Shown here: piece by piece, positions 1 to 5,185 of the stretch
How the letters are laid out: the number at the start of each line of letters is the position of its first letter
Position numbering within the stretch: position 1 is the stretch's first letter
DNA from: Candidatus Peregrinibacteria bacterium
GTDB taxonomy: Bacteria; Patescibacteriota; Gracilibacteria; UBA1369; LOWO2-01-FULL-3
Assembly: GCA_014728975.1 (NCBI GenBank)
Contig: WJKQ01000115.1
Location: 1 to 5,185 of the forward strand
Direction: 5' to 3'
DNA length: 5,185 nucleotides
The notes under the pieces: model-generated
Database searches by the model: none
Told to the model about the DNA's origin: nothing
What the model saw: only the letters and a program-made list of their open reading frames with translations
Translations under genes and position numbers: made by a program

Positions 1-1688
1 ATTCTATACATCTTGACGGTGTTTACGCGAGATCTTTTTATGTATTTGCTTATCCCCGTTATCTTGACGCAAACTGGCTGGCTCCGGTTATAAATTTTGA
101 TGTTCAGATGGATATTTCGCAATTCATTTATCCGATCAGTTCTGAAAAAATTATGAAGACTCTTAAGAAAAAAGTTGCCCAGATGCAATCTACTATGAGG
201 ATACAGTCCGAAAAAGGACAGGTTCGTGATCCTGCTTTGGAGACCGCACTGGAGGACGCCGAGCATCTTCGTACCCAGATTCAGAGGGGACAGGAAAAGT
301 TTTTTCAATTTGCTTTATATTTTACAATTTATGCCAAAACGGAAAAGAAGCTTGAAAAAGTCGCTAAACAGCTGGAAAGTCTTCTCGCGGGAAAACTTGT
401 GATGACAAAAAGATGTCAGCTTCAGGCGGAGCATGGATTTAATTCATCACTTCCGATGTGTCTTGATGAGCTTTATGTTATCCGGAATATGAATACGGGG
501 CCTCTTTCTTCAACTTTTCCGTTTACCTCTTCGGATCTCACGTCGGATAAAGGGGTGCTTTACGGCATTAATAGACATAACGACAGTCTTGTGATTTTTG
601 ACAGGTTTTCTCTTGAGAATGCAAACAGCGTGATTCTGGCGAAGTCCGGTGCGGGAAAATCTTACGCGGTTAAGCTTGAGATTCTGCGTTTGATGATGAT
701 GGGTACTGATGTAATTGTGATCGATCCTGAAAATGAGTATGAAGCACTTGCTTCAACTGTCGGTGGAACGTATATGAAATTGAGTCTGACAAGCGAAAGG
801 AGAATCAATCCTTTTGATCTGCCCAGACCGATTGAGGGCGAGGAAGTTCAGCCGGGAGATTTGTTAAGATCCAATGTTATAACTTTAATGGGGCTATTAA
901 AATTAATGCTTGGAGGTGTTTCTCCCGAAGAAGAAGGGATTCTCGATAAAGCGTTGTTGGATGTGTACGCTCTTAAAGGTATTACAATGGATGTCGTTGA
1001 TCCTTCCGCATACAAGCCTCCGACCATGGAGGATCTTTATAATGTTTTAAATTCGATGGAAGGGGCGTCTTCACTTGTTCAGAGGCTTTCCAAATTTACA
1101 GAAGGTTCTTATTCGGGAATATTCAACAAACCTACAAATGTTGATCTTTCAAGCGGATTGATGGTTTTTTCGATTAGAGATCTTGAAGATGAACTGAGGC
1201 CCATCGCCATGTATATTGTTCTTAATTATATTTGGAACAGAGTAAGAAGCGAGCTTAAAAAAAGGATTCTCGTAATTGATGAGGCGTGGTCTTTAATGCA
1301 GCATGAGGACAGTGCCAAATTTCTTTTTGGCCTGGTGAAGCGTGCGAGAAAATATTATCTTGGTGTTTCTACCATTACGCAGGACGTGGAAGATTTCATC
1401 AGAAGCGATTTTGGAAAACCTATTATTACAAATTCTTCAATGCAGCTTTTATTAAAGCAGGCACCTTCCGCCGTAGATATTCTTGCGAAAATATTTAATC
1501 TTACCGAGGGGGAGAAATATGTTCTTTTAAACAGTGGTGTCGGGCAGGGACTTTTCTTTGCAGGATTTAAGCATGTAGCTATTCAGGTTATCGCTTCTTA
1601 TACAGAGGATAAGATCGTGACTACAAATCCCGAGGATATTCTTAAGGAAAGGGAGATTGCCGCCGGAGGCGGTGAAGAAAAATCTTAA
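1..1688 (+). CDS. virB4: VirB4/TraC-type conjugation-like ATPase, 5' end outside the window
   Basis: This is the cytoplasmic motor ATPase of a type IV secretion or conjugation-like machine, which by family knowledge powers assembly and substrate transfer at the inner membrane. The frame is open from the left edge (first whole codon at base 3), so the ATG at 108 is internal. 561 residues are visible and the N-terminus is missing. Numbering from base 3, residues 1-200 match the N-terminal VirB4/TraC region. The Walker A motif AKSGAGKS is at 213-220 (bases 639-662) and VIVIDPENEY follows about 20 residues later. Walker B is ILVIDEAW, with Asp-Glu at 426-427 (bases 1278-1283). Next come the Arg-rich KRARKYYLG and the TQD motif (459-461). 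The ending, with GQGLFF and a TTNP near the C-terminus, is normal for the family. The first Walker A glycine is alanine. It closes with TAA and a second in-frame TAA at 1692. TrbE or another HerA/FtsK-class ATPase is a less likely alternative. Confidence 0.9.
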   Translation, partial: SIHLDGVYARSFYVFAYPRYLDANWLAPVINFDVQMDISQFIYPISSEKIMKTLKKKVAQMQSTMRIQSEKGQVRDPALETALEDAEHLRTQIQRGQEKFFQFALYFTIYAKTEKKLEKVAKQLESLLAGKLVMTKRCQLQAEHGFNSSLPMCLDELYVIRNMNTGPLSSTFPFTSSDLTSDKGVLYGINRHNDSLVIFDRFSLENANSVILAKSGAGKSYAVKLEILRLMMMGTDVIVIDPENEYEALASTVGGTYMKLSLTSERRINPFDLPRPIEGEEVQPGDLLRSNVITLMGLLKLMLGGVSPEEEGILDKALLDVYALKGITMDVVDPSAYKPPTMEDLYNVLNSMEGASSLVQRLSKFTEGSYSGIFNKPTNVDLSSGLMVFSIRDLEDELRPIAMYIVLNYIWNRVRSELKKRILVIDEAWSLMQHEDSAKFLFGLVKRARKYYLGVSTITQDVEDFIRSDFGKPIITNSSMQLLLKQAPSAVDILAKIFNLTEGEKYVLLNSGVGQGLFFAGFKHVAIQVIASYTEDKIVTTNPEDILKEREIAAGGGEEKS

Positions 1689-1692
1689 ATTT

Positions 1693-1698
1693 AAGGGA
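1693..1698 (+). promoter_or_regulatory. Ribosome binding site of the membrane-anchored protein gene
   Basis: The purine run AAGGGA lies five bases before the ATG at 1704 and partly matches the Shine-Dalgarno consensus. Its first two bases belong to the second in-frame TAA (1692-1694) behind the virB4 stop, so termination and reinitiation are closely spaced. Because that TAA is in frame with the downstream gene, no earlier start than 1704 is available. Confidence 0.6.
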
Positions 1699-1703
1699 AT
1701 TTT

Positions 1704-4082
1704 ATGGCTGATAAAACCAAGAAATCAGAAAAGAATCTTTCCAGACCGTTTTTGATTGGAAATTTCATAAAGACTTTTTTCTATATATTAGTCGGAATTT
1801 TTCTGGTCGCGGGCAACTATTTTTTAGAATCCAGCTTTGTTTCAGGTGAGGAGATCAAAGAGGAGGTGTTTAAGTTGGATTATTCCAAAGAAAATTATTT
1901 ATCCGATAGAGGCGTGATTCGTTTTTCCGAAGAATCCGAATCCGGGATTTTAAATTCCGTGGAGGTTGATTCTTATGAAAACGGCAATGAGTATATTATC
2001 GGTGTTGAAAGTGCCAAACTGTGGGGGAATTTTGAAATCAGTAATGCGAAAGTAAATTTTGTAGCGGATAAACTTGTTATTATACCGAACCACGCGGCTT
2101 TTGATTTGGAATTTGACGGAGATCGTCTTGTGCTGTCCGTTTTTGACGGTGATGTTTATGTCGGAATTTTAAGTGAGGGGATTGGAGTTTCCGAATATGT
2201 TGATGAATACAGTGATTTGTTTATGAATAAACTGCTTGTTCCCCGCGACAGTCAGGTTACTATTTCAACGGGCAAGCTGGATGAAAGGATTGAAGCTCTG
2301 CTTTATTCAAAGCTGGTCAAGGAATTCAAATATTCAGCAATTCCCACTTCAAAAGAAGAATCCGACTGGGTTTCAAAAAACGGTGATAAAGACAGCAAAT
2401 ATATTGAATCCGTTAAACAGGATGTTATTTCGGAGATAATTTATCGGGGTCCTTCCGTCAGTGATACTTTATTGGGTGATTTTATTTTTTGGTCGGAGGA
2501 AAATCTGACTTTTATTCCGGAAAAGAAAAATGAAATTATTTTTGATCATCTTTTTGCTTTTCTGGATGATGCGATTAATTACGCGAATGATGGAGATGAA
2601 GTGATGAGTGAATTGAGACTCGAAGAATTTGACGAATATCTGGCTTCTTTGCCTTCAGGTATAAGTAAAAGCGATGAGTATTATAAAAGATACGATCTTT
2701 ACATTGAGTGGCTTTCTGTTTTTGGTTCTGAAGATGCCCAATATTCTGTGTTTGTAGAATTATTGAAGAAAAAATTTGAAGAGGGAAGGGATATTTATGA
2801 GATCGTCAATATATTGTGGCTGGATGTTTATAATGGTATTGACTTGGGGGATGTCGCGGCAGAATCGGCACTTGACCGATACTACAGCTTTTTTGATTCG
2901 ACTCTTGGGGACGACAGTGATTTTGCTTTTTATAAAGATTATACAACTTATAACAATCAGCTTTTTGATAATCTTCTTTTAAGGTATTCAACTTTCTATA
3001 AAGACGGTTATTTTGCTATAAAAAATGTTTTGGAACAGGAGCTTCTTGGGCTTTATGAAAGCGGACGTCTCAGAGATGAACTTTCCCAGGCATTCATAAG
3101 TAACAAAATCAGGTTTCTAAAAAGACTTATGAGTTTCTTTTTTGATGAAGAGATAAGTGTGGTTGAGGCCAAAGAAATTTTATCCCGTCTTGTTGAGGAG
3201 ATTGATGAACTCATGCCGGCAGACCGTTCCGAAGTTGCAGTAATTGAACTGTTTGAAGCTGAACTTGAGGATATCGGTGATTTTTGGGGATATCTTAACA
3301 GTCCCGAATATCATCTTTCAAAAACTTATGGTGCGACCCATGAAGAAAGATACGAATCTTATCTGGTTGATAAAGATACGATTTACAGTGTTATTAATAT
3401 ACAGGAGGATATTTTGGGTGAAGTGGTAAGTGAGCTTACCGTTTCTGATGTTGAAAAGGAAATTTTGTCTTTCTTTACAGAGAATGAAGATGTGAGTGAT
3501 CTTACTGTTCTTGATCTTGAGGAAGTTGATCAAAGGTACGTAAAAGTTCAGGGAGTTATTGGAGGTTATTCTTTTGAGGCTGTTTTTGATCGTTCGCAGG
3601 CAATTCTTAAAGATGTTTATACATATGGTGAGCTTGTTTCAGACAGACCTGTTACTCTGGACAATCTGCTTTCTCTGCTTAAAGAAAATTTTGCCGAATT
3701 TGCTGAAGAGGAGCTTGAGGAGGAAGAATTAACAGAGGAGACAATCGCACAGAGAAGAGCCAGACTTTATGTGGTTGAAAGAGTTTCAAATGCGGGGTTT
3801 GTAGTGGAAATGGAAAACGTGTCTGTCGTTGATGAAACGGATTCAGTTTATCGTGTTGAGGGAGTGTATTTGCCGGAATATGAAGATATATTGGTGACTT
3901 TTGATTATTTATTGCTGAGAAACGAAAGAGCAAAAAATATATTTTTATCAGTAAGAGGCAGACCTGTTGTTTTGGAAAGTGAGATGACTCTTGATGAGCT
4001 TGCCGAAGTGGTTATAGCGGAAGAGGATTTCAGTGTGAGCGGTGTGAGGGCTGAAAGTGAAGAAACAGGTGTTTTGAGATAG
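1704..4082 (+). CDS. Large single-pass membrane-anchored protein with a probable FecR-like domain and a duplicated C-terminal domain; function unknown
   Basis: I do not recognise this 792-residue protein as a named family. A Lys-rich N-terminus (residues 4-10) precedes one hydrophobic segment at about 21-41, followed directly by acidic sequence, which predicts a type II anchor with the bulk outside the cytoplasm. No cysteine occurs anywhere, which fits that location. Residues about 84-190 are beta-rich and resemble a FecR-type domain: KLWGNFEIS, then IIPNHAAFDLEFDGD, LSVFDGDVYV and LLVPRDSQVTIS, the usual order of a hydrophobic strand, an embedded Gly/Asp turn and a late proline turn. Residues about 232-560 look mainly helical, rich in Tyr, Phe, Asp and Glu. 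Two related alpha/beta units fill about 585-660 and 684-770, joined by a Glu-rich linker (10 Glu in residues 665-679). The start is fixed by an in-frame stop at 1692 and a ribosome site. It lies 15 bases behind virB4, so cotranscription is likely. The gene itself is secure; the FecR-like call is moderate and any functional role is inference. Confidence 0.88.
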   Translation: MADKTKKSEKNLSRPFLIGNFIKTFFYILVGIFLVAGNYFLESSFVSGEEIKEEVFKLDYSKENYLSDRGVIRFSEESESGILNSVEVDSYENGNEYIIGVESAKLWGNFEISNAKVNFVADKLVIIPNHAAFDLEFDGDRLVLSVFDGDVYVGILSEGIGVSEYVDEYSDLFMNKLLVPRDSQVTISTGKLDERIEALLYSKLVKEFKYSAIPTSKEESDWVSKNGDKDSKYIESVKQDVISEIIYRGPSVSDTLLGDFIFWSEENLTFIPEKKNEIIFDHLFAFLDDAINYANDGDEVMSELRLEEFDEYLASLPSGISKSDEYYKRYDLYIEWLSVFGSEDAQYSVFVELLKKKFEEGRDIYEIVNILWLDVYNGIDLGDVAAESALDRYYSFFDSTLGDDSDFAFYKDYTTYNNQLFDNLLLRYSTFYKDGYFAIKNVLEQELLGLYESGRLRDELSQAFISNKIRFLKRLMSFFFDEEISVVEAKEILSRLVEEIDELMPADRSEVAVIELFEAELEDIGDFWGYLNSPEYHLSKTYGATHEERYESYLVDKDTIYSVINIQEDILGEVVSELTVSDVEKEILSFFTENEDVSDLTVLDLEEVDQRYVKVQGVIGGYSFEAVFDRSQAILKDVYTYGELVSDRPVTLDNLLSLLKENFAEFAEEELEEEELTEETIAQRRARLYVVERVSNAGFVVEMENVSVVDETDSVYRVEGVYLPEYEDILVTFDYLLLRNERAKNIFLSVRGRPVVLESEMTLDELAEVVIAEEDFSVSGVRAESEETGVLR
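3456..4013 (+). other. Tandem duplicated domain within the membrane-anchored protein
   Basis: Two related protein units lie at residues about 585-660 (bases 3456-3683) and 684-770 (3753-4013). They align at an offset of 103-105 residues with one two-residue gap: VQGV (615-618) with VEGV (718-721), VFD (627-629) with TFD (732-734), and RPVTL (648-652) with RPVVL (753-757). After a short insertion in the second unit, the TLDNL helix (651-655) matches TLDEL (762-766). Each unit reads as a helix, several beta strands and a closing helix. DNA similarity is not obvious by eye, so the duplication is old. I cannot name the fold. Confidence 0.6.
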
Positions 4083-4154
4083 TTTTTCGAGTGACAAGTC
4101 ATTAATCTTATGATAGAGTCTTTTTTGCTGTATTTTTAATTTTTCTTTAACAAT
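4083..4154 (+). promoter_or_regulatory. Intergenic gap with a candidate gyrB promoter
   Basis: This is the only sizeable non-coding stretch. GTGACA (4091-4096, five of six to the -35 consensus) and TAGAGT (4114-4119, four of six to the -10 consensus) are separated by 17 bases. A better -10 hexamer, TATGAT (4109-4114), has no good -35 partner at 16-18 bases. Transcription would begin near 4125, giving a leader of about 30 bases. The -35 box overlaps a small inverted repeat, TGACAAGTCA (4092-4101), whose four-base arms could easily be chance. The right half is T-rich. No convincing hairpin plus T-run terminator for the upstream gene is visible. Confidence 0.35.
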
Positions 4155-5185
4155 ATGCCAGAAGGTGTTTTTCAGGAATATGGTGCGGAGCAGATACAGG
4201 TCTTGGAGGGGCTTTCAGCGGTAAGGAAGAGGCCCGGAATGTATATCGGTTCCACTGATGTGAGCGGGCTTCATCATTTGGTATGGGAAGTTGTGGATAA
4301 CGCCATTGATGAAGCAATGGCCGGTTATTGTACCAAGATACTTGTTACAATTCAAAAAGACGGCGGATTATCTGTGTCTGATAACGGACGCGGTATTCCT
4401 GTAGATAAACATAAAAAAACGGGGAAATCCGCTTTGGAAACTGTAATGACAGTTCTTCACGCCGGTGGGAAGTTTGGTGAAGGAGGAGGATATAAGGTAT
4501 CCGGAGGTCTTCATGGTGTAGGTGTTTCTGTTGTTAACGCTCTTTCGACAAAAACGATTGCTGAAGTTTACAGAGACGGCAAAATATATCGGCAGGAATA
4601 TAAAAGAGGAAATGCCGGCAATCAGCTTGAGGTTGTAGGTAATACCGATAAGAGAGGCACAAAAATAACTTTTTATCCGGATGAGGAAATTTTTGATATG
4701 GTGGAATTTGATTTTCAGGCTGTTTTAAATCGTATGCGCCAGCAGGCGTATCTTACCAAAGGTGTACACATTGAAATAGTTGATGAAAGAGGTATTGATA
4801 AAAATTACAGTTTCTATTTTGACGGAGGAATAAAGTCTTATGTAAAGCATTTAAATAAAAACAAGGATACTATCGGCGGTGTTGTTTATATTGAAAAAGA
4901 AGTGAAAGAAGGTCTCGTAGAGATTGCTTTTCAGTATAACAGTTCTTTTCAGGAAACTATTTATACATTTGCAAACAATATTCATACGACAGATGGAGGG
5001 ATGCATCTTACGGGCTTTAAAACTGCCTTAACGAGAACAATCAATTCTTATGCAAGGAGTAACGAGCTTTTGAAAGAAAAAGATTCAAATCTTATGGCGG
5101 ATGATGTGCGTGAGGGCCTGACGGCCATTGTTTCTGTAAAATTGTCAGATCCACAGTTTGAAGGACAAACCAAAGCGAAACTTGG
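4155..5185 (+). CDS. gyrB: DNA gyrase subunit B, 3' end outside the window
   Basis: This is the ATPase subunit of DNA gyrase, which with GyrA introduces negative supercoils using ATP. The first 343 residues are present and the frame runs off the right edge. The GHKL ATP-binding domain is intact: RKRPGMYIGST (24-34); EVVDNAIDEA, with the expected catalytic Glu45 and magnesium-binding Asn49; DNGRGIP (76-82); VLHAGGKFG (100-108); and the Gly-rich lid GGLHGVG (117-123). The transducer domain begins near 225, with GGMHLTGFKTAL, and DDVREGL follows. The window stops just after the QTK loop (338-340), whose Lys contacts the ATP gamma-phosphate in the family. The numbering is three higher than E. coli GyrB at each of these sites. 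An in-frame TAA at 4137 leaves the ATG at 4155 as the only ATG, GTG or TTG start before the conserved sequence. No Shine-Dalgarno motif precedes it. ParE is the alternative, but the overall match is closer to GyrB. Confidence 0.96.
   Translation, partial: MPEGVFQEYGAEQIQVLEGLSAVRKRPGMYIGSTDVSGLHHLVWEVVDNAIDEAMAGYCTKILVTIQKDGGLSVSDNGRGIPVDKHKKTGKSALETVMTVLHAGGKFGEGGGYKVSGGLHGVGVSVVNALSTKTIAEVYRDGKIYRQEYKRGNAGNQLEVVGNTDKRGTKITFYPDEEIFDMVEFDFQAVLNRMRQQAYLTKGVHIEIVDERGIDKNYSFYFDGGIKSYVKHLNKNKDTIGGVVYIEKEVKEGLVEIAFQYNSSFQETIYTFANNIHTTDGGMHLTGFKTALTRTINSYARSNELLKEKDSNLMADDVREGLTAIVSVKLSDPQFEGQTKAKL

Noticed and set aside
64..94. TTGACG and TATAAA hexamers resembling a promoter
   Set aside because: The 19-base spacing is long, and the hexamers lie inside the conserved virB4 coding frame with no gene start that needs them.
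108..110. ATG at 108 as the start of the VirB4-like protein
   Set aside because: The frame is open to the left edge, and the residues before it continue family-like sequence (for example YARSFYVFAYPRYLD). No ribosome site precedes the ATG, so it is an internal Met.
3696..3740. GA-rich tract as a possible DNA-level repeat or structural element
   Set aside because: It is explained by the Glu-rich linker (10 Glu in 15 residues) and shows no regular repeat unit.
4092..4101. TGACAAGTCA inverted repeat as a gyrB operator
   Set aside because: The arms are only four bases and do not extend further, so chance occurrence is likely. It is noted only within the promoter entry.
3679..4102. Minus-strand open frames opposite the 3' end of the unknown protein gene
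   Set aside because: They lie antisense to a well-supported coding frame, have low-complexity products without recognisable motifs, and have no ribosome sites. The other short overlapping frames inside 2236-3533 were rejected for the same reasons.
4083..4130. Rho-independent terminator after the unknown protein gene
   Set aside because: A T run is present at 4121-4126, but no stable GC-containing stem lies directly before it.

Overview
The window is a compact, one-directional bacterial segment with three genes on the + strand: the 3' part of a VirB4/TraC-type conjugation-like ATPase, a complete 792-residue membrane-anchored protein of unknown function, and the 5' part of gyrB (DNA gyrase subunit B). 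Stop codons are TAA and TAG, and nothing requires a non-standard code. A chromosomally placed VirB4-like ATPase, a long lineage-specific surface protein, an AT-leaning sequence and a gyrB start without a Shine-Dalgarno motif together suggest a Patescibacteria/CPR-type genome. That assignment comes from general resemblance, not from a search, and is tentative.

Layout: bases 1-1688 encode the last 561 residues of the VirB4-like ATPase, whose reading frame is open through the left edge. It ends in two in-frame TAA codons (1686 and 1692). After 15 bases comes the unknown protein (1704-4082), with a purine-rich ribosome site just before its ATG. These two genes are probably cotranscribed. A 72-base gap (4083-4154) follows. 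It is the only real intergenic space, it is T-rich, and it holds a plausible weak promoter for gyrB. gyrB starts at 4155 and runs off the right edge inside the QTK loop of the ATPase/transducer region.

Functionally, the VirB4-like protein would be the cytoplasmic motor of a type IV secretion-like or DNA-transfer apparatus. The unknown protein has one N-terminal transmembrane anchor, a probable FecR-like beta domain, a long helical middle and a C-terminal pair of related domains, and it has no cysteine. Those traits fit a large extracytoplasmic protein tethered to the membrane. Its tight spacing behind the ATPase makes a role in the same apparatus possible but unproven. gyrB is a housekeeping gene and probably a separate transcription unit. 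The unknown protein is the most novel item here. I see no CRISPR array, tRNA, rRNA, insertion sequence or integrase.
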